A DNA stretch of 64,000 bases from Liolophura sinensis. Its lineage: Eukaryota > Mollusca > Polyplacophora > Chitonida > Chitonidae. The position numbers and the translations under genes were made by a program. The notes beneath the pieces were generated by a model. That model had not been told where the DNA came from. It made no database searches and saw only the letters and a program-made list of their open reading frames with translations. The stretch spans positions 94,855,805 to 94,919,804 of the forward strand of contig NC_088295.1 in assembly GCF_032854445.1 (NCBI RefSeq). The letters are read 5' to 3'. This document shows positions 1 through 11,294 of the stretch, in pieces (the stretch's first letter is position 1; each line of letters begins with the position of its first letter).

Positions 1-23
1 TGATCCACTTCAGCTGACATCTT

Positions 24-292
24 GGTCTGCATTAACTCATACATTGATCAAGGTATTAACAGTAGTTTTGGTCTGCATTAACTCATACACTGATCAAGGT
101 ATTAACAGTAGTTTTGGTCTGCAATTAACTCCTACATTGATCAAGGTATTAACAGTAGTTTTTCCTTTGTACTAACTCCTACATTGATTAAGGAATCGAC
201 AGTCGTTTTGGTCTGCATTAACTAATACATTGATCAAGGTTTTGGTCTATATTAACTGATACATTGATTAAGGTATCAACAGTCATCTGTGT
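24..292. repeat. 46-bp minisatellite
   Basis: Tandem units begin with GGTCTGCATTAACTCATACA at 24, 70 and 116, giving a 46-bp period. Later units (from about 160) are more divergent and some are shortened. The array may begin before the window edge. Confidence 0.85.
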
Positions 293-574
293 TGATCTGT
301 GTTGATATACTCTTTTGATCTGTAATAACATACATCTTGATCTAACTGTTTTATCAGGCCACTTTGGTCATTTTGAACTAATATCCTGATCTGCATTTAT
401 TACGGACACCGTGGTCTTTTGAACATATATATGTAATATTAATACAATGGCAAAATTTCGGTTGTAACCCTTCGACTGACTGATTACATTAATGTAATGC
501 AAGAGAGGTTCAGCAAAAAATGGCACCTTCGTTAGATTGTGTTTTTTCCGGCCTGACGCCGGGACTCCCCCCCC

Positions 575-576
<2 letters not shown>
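293..576. other. unique AT-rich stretch, no gene seen
   Basis: No convincing coding frame, RNA gene or repeat was found. A short C-run precedes the adjacent (TA)n tract. Confidence 0.5.

Positions 577-630
<54 letters not shown>
577..630. repeat. (TA)n microsatellite
   Basis: About 27 uninterrupted AT dinucleotides. The run of alternating I and Y residues in the overlapping minus-strand open frame is simply this repeat. Confidence 0.97.
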
Positions 631-632
<2 letters not shown>

Positions 633-954
633 CCCTCTGGAGTAGCTGATTGGGAACAGCAAGTGTCCGAACCTGACCAGTGCAATACAGGGATGGCAGA
701 TTGCCGTCAAGGCAATTCTCAGCTGGACATTACCTCTTCAAACGTGTGGGCTGAGCTCATGCTGCCATTTGGCCATTTCTAAGCTCCCTGTACTTTGCTA
801 TTAATTCACCAAATGCATCTCAGTACCAAATATAAATTCTGATTGCACTTGCGATGATGTTAGATGCGGTACCGGTGAGGAGAAATGCGCTTCCAGCCGC
901 TTGCCGAATACCGCAGAGAAAAGCCTTTCTTCAACCTCAAGAGAATTCTCTCAC

Positions 955-1057
955 CTTTTCCATTTTCTCTCCTGTTTTCACGTAAGCCGGTTGTCGGGAT
1001 CTGTCCAACATGGATAGAGCTATAGCTCGGGGAGATTTCAACGGGCGGAGATCTGGC
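955..1057 (-). CDS. candidate internal exon, unknown protein (cytoplasmic-tail-like)
   Basis: On the minus strand a pyrimidine-rich stretch ends in CAGACAG at 1058, followed by an open frame of 34 codons beginning ARSPPVEISP. It ends at GGAAAAG followed by GTGAGAG (donor at 954). The exon starts in phase 0, which matches the phase-0 donor of the membrane exon at 1189-1331, so the two would join in frame. The peptide is rich in Ser, Pro and Arg and has no recognised domain. No following exon was identified at lower coordinates. The exon call rests on splice-like signals and frame agreement only. Confidence 0.25.
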
Positions 1058-1188
1058 CTGTCTGCTGTGCACATGAGGGGCCAGAACTCCGTCTGACTCT
1101 CATCTACACCGAAGCCCTAGCCCCTACCCTCCACACAATGTACCCGTGCCGTCGGGAGCGCTAATAACCGCGCATCACACTCTCTTAC

Positions 1189-1331
1189 CTCGGTGAAACA
1201 ATAGCTCGGACAGGCCTTCTGTCGTATCAGAATAATAAGGAGTAACAGGGATACACCAGCGACCAACACGAGAGGAAAACAGTGGCCAGCATTGTGGTCG
1301 TACAGGCCATTTTCAACCAGTATGCCCAAAT
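1189..1331 (-). CDS. candidate exon with a membrane-spanning segment
   Basis: The minus-strand open frame contains a strongly hydrophobic stretch, CFPLVLVAGVSLLLLIILI, followed by the basic RQK. That is the pattern of a single-pass membrane helix with a cytoplasmic stop-transfer end. The frame closes at CACCGAG followed by GTAAGAG, a good donor (GT at 1188-1187). A possible acceptor, CTCTAAG, ends at 1332 behind a T-rich stretch. Another frame of the same stretch starts with an ATG in fair context (GAAAATGG) but stops before the donor. The family is not recognised. The upstream start is unresolved because the ATG-bearing frame at 1403-1456 does not join this one in phase. Confidence 0.3.
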
Positions 1332-1402
1332 CTTAGAGAATTCCCGCCTCGCGAAAAAAACACACAGCACATCCCGAATAAGATCATTTTGTATGGTATT
1401 AC

Positions 1403-1456
1403 GTACCGAAAGTTCTCTTTCAGTCGCTCCTGAAATTGGCCTAATTTCTGTAGCAT
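1403..1456 (-). CDS. candidate first coding exon
   Basis: On the minus strand an ATG at 1456 opens MLQKLGQFQERLKENF, then a donor-like GTACGT at 1406 (or GTAATA at 1402). It lies about 100 bp downstream, on that strand, of a GC box and CCAAT box. Read straight through, the frame continues to a total of 47 codons. Joined at the second donor to the exon at 1189-1331 it would be in phase only with the frame that stops early, so its role is uncertain. No family is recognised. Confidence 0.18.
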
Positions 1457-1559
1457 GGTAGCAGCTATCCCCGTAGACAACCTTGTCTGCTTGTAATGAC
1501 CTCTTGCTACTTTTAGCAGACAGTTAGTAAATTCTCCCTACCTCGCCATGGTCGTGGCA

Positions 1560-1662
1560 GCGGTGGGCGGGGCTTGCGGACCAGATAGACCGCTGATTGG
1601 TAATGCTTTACCTCACTGCCAATCTCAAACCTCCGAGGCCAGACTCGCCTACTATAAATGGC
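1560..1662. promoter_or_regulatory. candidate divergent promoter (GC box, CCAAT, TATA)
   Basis: A GC box (GGGCGGGGC) at 1565-1573, an ATTGG box at 1596-1600 and TATAAAT at 1653-1659 are spaced as in textbook plus-strand RNA polymerase II promoters, predicting a plus start near 1685. GC and CCAAT boxes work in either orientation. On the minus strand the CCAAT and CCCCGCCC lie upstream of the candidate ATG at 1456, so the block could serve both sides. No convincing plus-strand exon was found downstream: the first ATG at 1743 gives 12 codons. Confidence 0.35.
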
Positions 1663-1689
1663 CTAATATATTCACACATCACCAGACGG

Positions 1690-3020
1690 GATTTAGTTTT
1701 GAATTCTCAAGCTGATATTTAAATACATAACGTTTTTCTCCGATGAACCTCAACCTGGCTATTCTTCGCGCGAACTTGTGATATCCGGAAGCCAGCGCGG
1801 TAATTATTTTAACACGCGGACTATATTTTAATCCAAGGCGATTTTAAACGACAGATATATGGATAATTCGCGTAGAAACCTTACAGGACAATCTGCTGAT
1901 GCAAATAAATGTCTGTGATGGGATTAATGCAGCTTACGGTAGATTTTCACCAGAGTAGAGATATAACGAGAATGGCGATTTGGGGCGTTTCGCAACCCGC
2001 CATTATCATCCCTGGCCGCGTATCTTAGCACTCCTGGTCAAAAAACGTTATTAAAATGAAGGAGATATGATGGTGCTATAGATCGGGGAGCTCTCAGGTT
2101 ATTATCTAAGTGGTAGAGGAACTCTCGCGCAGGGGCTGATGAAGCTAGTGAAACGAGCCCCCACCGTAACGGCTGAGGGGACACGGACAGACAGAAACCA
2201 CGGTTCGGCCCTCTTAGTTCCGCGATAGGCCTACTAAAACCTATTCATATGAAGCTGAGATTGGTCACGTGGTTCAACAGGGGATGTAAAAGCGTTTTGT
2301 CACTAAGATTACATGATGTAAGGAGAATTGCGCAATGATAGATTTTGACTAACACAAGCACGTGGCCTGTTCAAATTCCGCTTGCTGCACGTGGATGAGC
2401 TTGTCAGCTTAGGTGACCGCCATTGCGCTCTTCTGTCAGCCCGTCGACTAAGACAGACGACGGCCTCACCTTTTCTGATCTAGGTTAGGCCTGCCACATG
2501 GACGACCATGCACGTCGCGAAATGGATGCAACCTTACAAAAGTGTCTGTAGGTTTTCGAGAGGATAATACACAATTGTGTTTGGAGGTGGGGATGGTAGT
2601 TCTCGCGACTAGGACGTAGGCCTACATGTACCGCCTGAACTAGAAGATATGCAGAGTACATATCGGTATAAATATTAAAGGGATGGGTCTGCCATGCATA
2701 ATTCTGTCCGTCTAAGAAACAATCGGGCCAAGTCTTCAGCTCCTTTATAACGTACAGACGTGCATTCACGAAACCCAGTCCTTTTCGTCTGTCTTTCTCA
2801 TATATCTTTCTTTGCTTCAGCTTGTATAGACAGTGTCAGGAGCCGACATGCACAAGGCATACTCCCACAAGTTGGGGGACTTTTAGCTAAATAACATGTA
2901 TGTCTATTTTAGTTATTAACTAATGTCAAACAATCGAGCAAACAAGCAAGTGGCTGATGAGAATTTTTAAAAATTGTGGTGTGGTTTTAATTTATGCTAA
3001 GTTTAGCTCCTATGAGGATA
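1690..3020. other. unique sequence, one unassigned minus-strand open frame
   Basis: This stretch is non-repetitive and fairly GC-balanced. The minus frame is open from 2835 to 2485 (about 115 codons, including YVIKELKTWPDCFLDGQNYA) without an obvious ATG near its start. It does not resemble a family I know and may be chance. Confidence 0.3.
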
Positions 3021-3028
3021 GCGGGACC

Positions 3029-3087
3029 TGGCGGAGCTGATCGGCCAACGGCCTAGAGTTCAGGCCGAGGCCCCAGGATTTGAATAG
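3029..3087 (+). other. tRNA-like A and B box pair
   Basis: TGGCGGAGCTG at 3029-3039 matches the A-box pattern TRGYNNANNNG. GATTTGAATAG at 3077-3087 is a weak B box. The 48-bp spacing suits a tRNA-derived SINE head or a decayed tRNA pseudogene. I could not fold a full cloverleaf. Confidence 0.2.
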
Positions 3088-3095
3088 GAAGTCCG

Positions 3096-6000
3096 TCCTT
3101 CTCAGACATCCGTCACTAGTCTAGACATACTCAAATATTTGCTCGTGAAAATGTCGGATACACAAATCAAACGAAAACGTCATTGGCCCCCGTCTCCACT
3201 GGATTATAAGGCTGGTTAAATTTTCAAATATTTAAATTAATACTTTTTCCTGATGGCTTGCTTAAGAAGTGTGATATATTATTGTTGATTCATCAGATTT
3301 TGTAACACAACATTTTGCCATGATGCCATTTAAAAGTTTTCACATAACAAAACGTTTAAAATATCTTATGTATATATTTAACTCCTCACACAGCCTCAAC
3401 ATAGCTACATTAAGAAGGCTTATATTGCTGATGTATTTTTTTGACGTCAAGGGTACAGGTATATGCAGGGACGTTTTATGACAGGCCGTTTCAGTATTTT
3501 CATCGATCAGTTCACGTTTTGTGGATTTAAACGTTTGGCTACAATTGATATTAACTCATTTGGGGACTCGCTGTTGTATTAGATATTTTGGTAGAATTTT
3601 GGATGGGTATAGGTAGGTACATATTTCTCTCTCAGGTCTGTGGACCAATATACACAGGCCTATTGTGTATGGTTGTGGGGCTGGGGGTAGTGGGCAGTAT
3701 TGCCTTGTATACAACAAATATGTTGCTGATGGTTATGTAACTGTCACGTACACACCGAGCTATTTATAATAATGTTTTCACATTATCTCTGGCACAATAG
3801 CGAAGTCTATCTTGGAACATATCCGCATGGACATTGTGTTTTTGTAGTCCCGGAGTGATGGGCATGTCGTTGTTGTTGCTGCTCTTTCTATAAAACATTA
3901 CACAATAAATTAGACACACTTTACCAGAGGTATAAAATATATTGACACTTATTTGTTTCATATAATTTTCATGTCGTCATTCAGAATTTAGTAATTTTTT
4001 ATAACCGCAGTTAGTGGTGCAAAGTTACTTTTACAACTATTTAGAAAATAGTCGATTTCGCATGTGGGTACATGAGAACTACAACTTTTACCACAGTTTT
4101 GTCCCTGAATGGCCCAAGCAGTGTGTTTCGGCTTACACTAGATACATGTACATACCAAATCCCTCACACACCTAACCACCAATCCAGTATACAACTCTCA
4201 AATGTTGGCCTTCCGTATACGTATATTTGGAAATTTTGGACTCTGACCCATTTTTGAATTCGTCGATTAAAATTTTAGCTTCAATACATAAATACATATA
4301 TTTTTATATATTTATTTCTCTATAGGACAGACCTTAACAACCTTAAGGGAGTCGTGCTGATGTAATTACGTTATAAGTAAAAGTTCGGGTTCCTTCAGTA
4401 TACATTTCCTAAAACTATAGACGGAAGGGAGAAATGCGAAACAATAATCCTGATCGGTCTTCTGTCTAGAAAGTTGGTAGAAATGTGAAAATTACTAACA
4501 CATTAAGACTCCTCTTAAATTTGCTAAACCCTGTAAATTCGTGGTTTTGAACTCTTGGTTAGGATGTACATATGGCTGGGGTGTAAATAAGTATAAAATG
4601 CTCACGAGTCACATAACAGCTGATTCAGCAGTTCGTGAAAACGTTTGGGCGTTCCATCTAGGGCAGATTAATACATCTAATTTCTTTACAATCAAATCCA
4701 TAAAAATGTCAGCTGAGATTTCTTTTTTCGTATTTTTTAAGTTTGCAAAATGGCTGCTGGAGAAGGAGAAGTTGTCTATTTCCATGCTGTAAATGTAGTG
4801 ACTCTCTGTATAGCGAAGCCAGGGTCAGTTTGGTGAAGGTGCAGTGTACCTCAGAATGCATATTCCACAGACCGCCATCTCGTGGGGAACATTGTTCATA
4901 TACACCATAAATAGAATGGCTCCATAATTTTTTACGGACGTAATTTTATCCAGTTCATATAATAATATGGTTTCTTTACATTTGAATTTGTACATTTCCT
5001 CCAGAATGCAAACATTTAATGAGTTTTAATAACCCACAAACAAATGTGCATTTAAGAAACTTTGTCCATATTTCCTAAAGAAACCTAAAGAAAACATAAC
5101 AACTTTTAACTTACGAGAAATTCTCAAGCTCTACACACTGTGCCTGTAAATACTGGCTTATAGACTAACATCTTACATTAGATAAACCAGTATGGTTTTT
5201 CAAACAACCACACTGTATTTTCTTTCTGGTGCATCGACAGTTCTATGTTAAAACCCATGCTATAGAGCCAGCCACATTCCACCCAAATTTACTATGACAA
5301 ATTTTGAGTGGCTAGGACTTTACGATTGTGTAAAACTATGGTGTGCTGCTGCGCAGATATCCTCTGGCGTGTCTGTTATATAGGTGGAAAGTACTGGCAA
5401 GGAAAAGTTTATCCAGCAAAGTCCTATTTAAATACATACATTTTGGCTGATAAATGTTGCCCAATAAGGCCATTATTTAGTTTAAGAGACACGGGAATAC
5501 TAGCATATTTATTCATATGTGTAGGCCTAAACGCCTGGAAAATAGAATATAATCAACTGTGAGAAGAACAACAAATCGATTTCAAGAAAGATGAAACTAG
5601 TCTTAATAAAGATACAGCAATATTTGTATACATATTCAAAATTCGTCACCAGTGGTTTAACTTTTGCTTAGACTACCAAACAGTGAATGATTGAATGAAT
5701 GAGTATGGCTTAACGCACCAAACAGTGAGGTGTATACACGTCCACATTGACTGGGGTTACAACTTGATCTAGGACGATCATAATATCTCTCCGTTAATAT
5801 TCATCATAATAATTTTCAATACTAAACAAGTGGTACACAGCAGTTACTTACTTTTGCATTCGAATCAAGCCAAAGTTTGTTTTTGAAATAAGTGATACAC
5901 GTGTAAAATTTAGTTATGTCTGTGTCACGTATTTGAAACTTACCACAACCGATCCCAAGTACAGTGTGGACGGAGAAACTTGAGAAAAGTTGAAGTTTGT

Positions 6001-6649
6001 CTTCAGCATGCAGTGTGGACTCATAGTGTGATTGCCTGGTGATTAAATCCCATCCGGAATGGAATTTATATTTTATTTTGTTGTAGATCGTGGCGACGCA
6101 ATGGTAAGAGCAGTAATTCGCGAAATAATGAAACAGGCTAGACCCCGCCAGACGCGGGCAAATGCTGACCTAATTCTGTTGGATCACATGATTGCGCGGG
6201 TTGTGTCAAACAGTACAGAGCGCAGGCTGTTAGCCGGGGGAGTTTGGGGGAGGGGAGAGAAAAGAGGGGTGGGGAGGTTACCAGACACTCAGACACTGCC
6301 GGCCTTGTACAATCTTTTACCTTTTTCAGGCGAATGTTGGGATAGTAAGGTTTTCTAGAGCTGTTCAGATGAGTTGTTCATGTCTGTGTGGGTGTATAAC
6401 ATTTTAAATTAAAAAAGAAAGAATAAAGAAAAAGAAAAACAAACTCTTGTGGAAAACTGCGTCAAACAGAGAGGAAGTGTCTAGCGGAATTAAGGGGCAA
6501 TCAAAAAACAATGTTGTCTTCATCTAAAGAATTTTTGAAGACAAGCAAAAGCGGAAAATCGGTTAATACGTTTATGGAGGTCACCAAGAAATCTCTTTGA
6601 CTATTAATGTAATCTTAATGACTATACTATATACAAAGAGTGCTACTTG
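3096..6649. other. unique AT-rich sequence, no gene seen
   Basis: No array or convincing exon was found. Around 5690-5760, 'GAATGAATGAGTATGGCTTAACGC' type sequence resembles the tail of the dispersed SINE seen at 16725 but is too short to assign. The plus open frames at 4541, 5308 and 6059 lack recognisable similarity. Confidence 0.4.
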
Positions 6650-6651
6650 TA

Positions 6652-6904
6652 CACTCAAAAAATTAATCTGCTAATTTTAACAGAAAGTCTGTTGTTTGAG
6701 TGATGCTAGAATGTATACTGTTATTATAACACAATACTGTGTCATATTCAACATATCTTGTTAGTCTAATTAAATCTTTATGTTGAATAAATAAATTACG
6801 TGTGTTATAGTTAACAGAATAATTTGTGACCATAACAATACATTCTTGCATCACTCATATAACAGATTTTCTGTTAAAATTAACAGGTTAATTTTTTTTT
6901 AGTG
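6652..6904. mobile_element. MITE with long terminal inverted repeats, TA target duplication (copy 1)
   Basis: The left end CACTCAAAAAATTAATCTG and the right end form an inverted repeat that continues for about 75 bp with mismatches, including TTTTAACAGAAA on the left and its complement on the right. The element is 253 bp and flanked by TA dinucleotides (6650-6651 and 6905-6906), as for Tc1/mariner-type elements. It has no coding capacity. A second copy of the same family lies at 11045-11292. Confidence 0.85.
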
Positions 6905-6906
6905 TA

Positions 6907-7435
6907 GCTATCGTTTGGCCGGATCGGATCGGTGTGGGGTTAGGGCAGAAGCCCACAACTTTATCAATGTAAATACACCTCAGGCCTGGATAAGTCTATT
7001 ATGTTGATATAAAATGCATTTGATTTCACACAGAAATTCCCAGACCTAAGCAAGAATGCCATGGGAAAAGGGTTCTAAGTCCAGAACAACGGTCAATGGA
7101 ATGACAAAAACCCTGGGTTCTATATTTGAATGGAAATATGTATTTAAAAAAGTATTTATAGATCTATCTAATGTTGCATATACTAAATGCTATGCATGCA
7201 CGATTGTACCGGGAGAAGTAGTCTGATGTGATCCGTCAAGGAAGTAAAATCAAGGGGAATTAGGAGGCGCAACTGATGTGAAGCGCAATGTGGAAAACTT
7301 GAATATTTTACTCTTGTCTAAAACAAACTGTTTAAATTCATATACAACTTTACTGTACCCTTATGTCAGACTGAGCCTCTCTCATACTTGCTGGGGATGA
7401 AACATATAGTTACACTTTCTTCATTCCTGTAGTTC
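6907..7435. other. unique sequence, no gene seen
   Basis: Short unique spacer between the MITE and the E-box minisatellite. Nothing recognisable. Confidence 0.5.
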
Positions 7436-8490
7436 CAGGACATATATCAAACCACGTGTATATCCCGTGTTCTTTTACGTATATCAAACCACGTGTATAT
7501 CCCGTGTTCTTGGATATATATCAAACCCCGTGTATATCCCGTGTTCTTGACATATATCAAACCACGTGCATATCCCGTGTTCTTGGACATATACCAAACC
7601 CCGTGTATATCCCGTGTTCTTGGGCATATACCAAACCCATGTGTATATCCCGTGTTCTTGACATATTAAACCACGTGCATATCCCGAGTTCTTGGGCAGT
7701 TATCAAACCACGTGTATATCCCGTGTTATTGGACATATACCAAGCCCCGTGTATACCACGTGTTCTTGGGCATGTACCAAACCATGTGTATATCCCGTGT
7801 TTTGGGGCATTTATCAAATCGATGTGTATATCCCGGGCTCTTGAACATATATCAAACCCCCTGGGTATCCCGTGTTCTTGGGCATATATCAAACCCCGTG
7901 TATATCTCGTGTTCTTGAGCATATATCAAACCCATGTGTAGATCCCGTGCTCTTGGGCATATATCAAACCCCGTGTATATCCCGTGTTCTTGGGCATATA
8001 TCAAACCCCGTGTATATCCCGTGTTCTTGGGCATATATCAAACCCATGTGTATATCCCGTGCTCTTGGGCATATATCAAACCCCGTGTATACCCCGTATT
8101 CTTGGGCATATATCAAACCCCGTGTATACCCCGTGCTCTTGGGCATATGTCCAGCCCATGTGTATGTCCCGAGCTCTTGGGCATATATCAAACCCACGTG
8201 TATATCCCGAGCTCTTGGGCATATATTGAACCCGTGTATATCCCGTGCTCTTGGGCATATATCAAACCCATGTGTATATCTCGTGTATATCCCGAGCTCT
8301 TGGACATATATCAAACCACGTGTATATCCCGTGCTCTTGGGCATATATCAAACCACGTGTATATCCCGTGCTCTTGGGCATATGTCAAACGTATATATAC
8401 CTGCTATATTTCCCGAACTTGTATTTGGTATAAATCAAACATATATACCCGTCTCTTTCCCAAGGATCTTGGGCATCTAGATCATACATG
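7436..8490. repeat. 37-bp minisatellite with E-box motifs
   Basis: About 27 units built on GGGCATATATCAAACC...GTGTATATCCCGTG with a 37-bp period. Units alternate between AAACCCCGTG, AAACCCATGTG and AAACCACGTG; the last contains the E-box CACGTG, seen about nine times. Six or more overlapping open frames on both strands are by-products. The last units, from about 8390, decay into flanking sequence. Confidence 0.95.
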
Positions 8491-9354
8491 TATACCTCTG
8501 CTTTTATTGTAGTTCTAGAGTTTGGATCAAATATATATATATTTGTGCATTTTTGTAGATCTAAAATATCTGTATTTCTGACAGTTTCCAGAACAGGGAT
8601 CAAACATAAATAGCTCTGCATATTTCTTGCATATGTATTTCCGCCGGTTTTTCATTGGCCATATTCCTTTACTGTTTTGTCTTTATTTTCGACATTGAAA
8701 GATTATGTTAATATTTTTATGGAAGTTTTATATCATGATATACACTACAATTTTGACTGATGATATCCACCGAGTAACTGCTGTCAATTATGAGATATTA
8801 TTTCAGGCAACATGATAATTATTTTATTTTTACACTTCATGATATCGACATTATGGGTGAGAAGAACTACATCAAAACCACTGTATATACCATATTAAAA
8901 CTATTGTAATAGATATAGGCATTTAATATTGGTAAGAAATAGATTAACTGACGTAAAATGCAACTTCGTTTATTATTCTAATATCATTCCTCGCCACAAA
9001 CATTGGGAAAATATCCCGCTTCGACAGAAGTGACATATGTCAAGTGTTTTCTCAGTTCTTTAGCCCATGACCTGTAGGTAGCAGGTACGACTCCATCTGT
9101 AACAGGCACAGCCTCGGCTTTATGTCAGGCGGTTTGTACCAGCCGTGGTTTCCGCCGCGGTCTCCCAGTTTTGCTCTTCTTCACACGCCTGAAAATCGCG
9201 ATATAAGTCAAAAGCGCCTCGAGTGTACACAGCGATAAAAACCAATAAAATAAATGAAGAAAATTTTGGAAAATAGTATTTTGAATTGGTCACAATTTTC
9301 TGATTTATATTTTTAAGGCTGATGCACACAGATTCGCAAATTAGGTACCCTGAA
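8491..9354. other. unique AT-rich sequence, no gene seen
   Basis: No repeat or exon was supported. A more GC-rich patch lies at 9050-9200. Confidence 0.5.
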
Positions 9355-9712
9355 GTGCTCTATGTACATATGTGTGTTTGTACACATATAATTATTATAG
9401 AGCCCTATGTGCATATAATTATTATAGAGCTTTATGTACATTTGTGTGTTTGTACACATATAATTGTTATAGAGTCCTATGTACATTTGTGTGTTTGTAC
9501 ACATATATTTATTATACAGCTTTACGTACATTTGTGTGTTTGTACCCATATAGTTATTATAGAGCTCTGTGTGCATATAATTATTATAGAGCTCTATGTA
9601 CATTTGTGTGTTTGCACACATATAATTATTATAGAGCCCTGTTTACATTTGTGTGTTTGTACACATATAATTATTATAGAGCTCTATGTACATTTGTGTG
9701 TTTATACAAAGA
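9355..9712. repeat. ~45-bp minisatellite with self-complementary core
   Basis: Units contain ATGTACATTTGTGTGTTTGTACACATA followed by ATTATTATAGAGC, with a period near 45 bp and some short units. TGTAC...GTACA within each unit is an inverted repeat, so both strands give similar-looking open frames. Confidence 0.9.
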
Positions 9713-11042
9713 TGTTTGAAAACTTTTTCACAATTTTTCTACAAAGGCTGGATGTATTTATGTCGCTGCACTTTGTTGCATTTTTGACTATTTGCTAAGT
9801 TCAATCATAATAGTCAACAGTCATGCTATTTTAGATATTTTTATAATGGAAGACAATAGCATGGGTAGATAAGTCTGTCATTAATTCAATCATTGCAACT
9901 ACTGTTCACATAATGGCTGGCAAAAACGCAGCATTTTTAATTATACAGAGTCTTATTAGTTTGAAAAGGATTCTTCTGAAAACCGTGAAGACATGTCATA
10001 TTTATTGATTTGTTAATCAACACCCATATACATGTAACTTTTTTGTACACGATGGAAATTGAAATTCGAAATTCTCTCTATATAAAATTCCGTTAATAAT
10101 CACGTGGTAGTCAGAAATAGCTCACATACGTTTGTGACCTTCCTCCTCATTCTAAATCTGTTCCTTTCGCCGCCATTACTGGGTGGATATATCACCATAT
10201 AAAGGCATTAAGGGGCGTGACTACGTATGCAAACGAGCCCATCGTTCAAAGGGGTGTTTTCTGGGGTACATGATTGACAAGACCTTAATATTGGGGGCCG
10301 TCAGACATCTTGCTCTCTTTGACCCAAATACGCCGTGGAAGTCTGGCTAGTTTGAAACTTGAGCAAAGCAGGGACAAGTGTGTAGCACTTTCACACAGAC
10401 AGCTTTATCCGGAATTTATTTTTGAAAACATTCGTCTAAAACAGTGTGCAGAAGAAACCATCTTTTTTTTTTATGAAAACGGCATTCCACGAGATAGGGA
10501 AACAAGAAAACATGCATGCTTGTCTTTCATTAAATACATTACATTACAAAAACTGTTGATACTTAACTACATGAAGCGAAATGTGATGGCACACAAAAAC
10601 GTATCAAAATTAAATTGTTAGTAATGCTAATTTGATATAGGCATGTCTTATACCTTTCACTGAGTACACACTGAAGAGTCTTTTCTAATAAGCCGAATGT
10701 TAATGTTAAAAGTCCGGAGATTTATCGGTCAACTGTTTGTCACAGTGTTATCAGAGTCAGAAAAAAGCAGGAATGATCATGAATCAATTCCCCAGTCATT
10801 AATTATTATAAAAAAAGTCAGGAATTGTGAAAGTTTGGGAGAAAATCATGAATATTCTGTTTTCTGAGCATCTTCATGCGTACCTGTTTTCTGATGGTGA
10901 AAACCTGGTGTTAAGGGTCATTTTCTATATGGTACAAGTCGGGAATTATTGATTTCATCAGTCATAAAAAATGAAGAATTTTTGATTTGAAATATCTGTG
11001 GTAATTCTGCTGCCAAACTTAAATACTGCAATGGCCACTGTG
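9713..11042. other. unique sequence with a weak promoter-like patch
   Basis: Around 10165-10240 there are a GCCGCCATTACT stretch, CATATAAAGG, GGGGCGTGAC and ATGCAAAC within 80 bp, reminiscent of a promoter. No exon follows that I can support. The 103-codon frame at 10310-10621 starts with TTG and has no recognised similarity. Confidence 0.3.
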
Positions 11043-11044
11043 TA

Positions 11045-11292
11045 CACTCAGAAACTAATCTGTTAATTTTAACAGAAAGTCTGAGTGATGCTAGACTGTA
11101 TTCTGCTATTGTAACAGGTTATTCTGTTAAATATAACACACGTTATATTAATACAACATAAAACGATTCTATTAAACTAGCAATATGCTATGTTGAATAT
11201 GACAAAGTATCATGTTATAATAACAGAATACATTCTAGCGTCTCTCAGACAACAAACCTTCTGTTAATATTAACAAATTATTGTTTTGAGTG
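11045..11292. mobile_element. MITE with long terminal inverted repeats, TA target duplication (copy 2)
   Basis: Same family as 6652-6904. It begins CACTCAGAAACTAATCTGTT and ends with GTTTTGAGTG, flanked by TA at 11043-11044 and 11293-11294. Compared with copy 1 the left arm lacks about 7 bp (TTGTTTG) after AAAGTCTG. Non-autonomous, 248 bp. Confidence 0.85.
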
Positions 11293-11294
11293 TA

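Noticed and set aside
368-685. 105-codon frame with alternating Ile-Tyr run
   Set aside because: Driven by the (TA)n microsatellite.
1690-1900. Plus-strand gene downstream of the TATA box at 1653
   Set aside because: The first ATG gives only 12 codons and no donor with an open frame was found; kept only as a promoter candidate.
7456-8621. Many overlapping 60-202-codon frames on both strands
   Set aside because: They are readings of the 37-bp array in different frames; their translations repeat with the array and match nothing.
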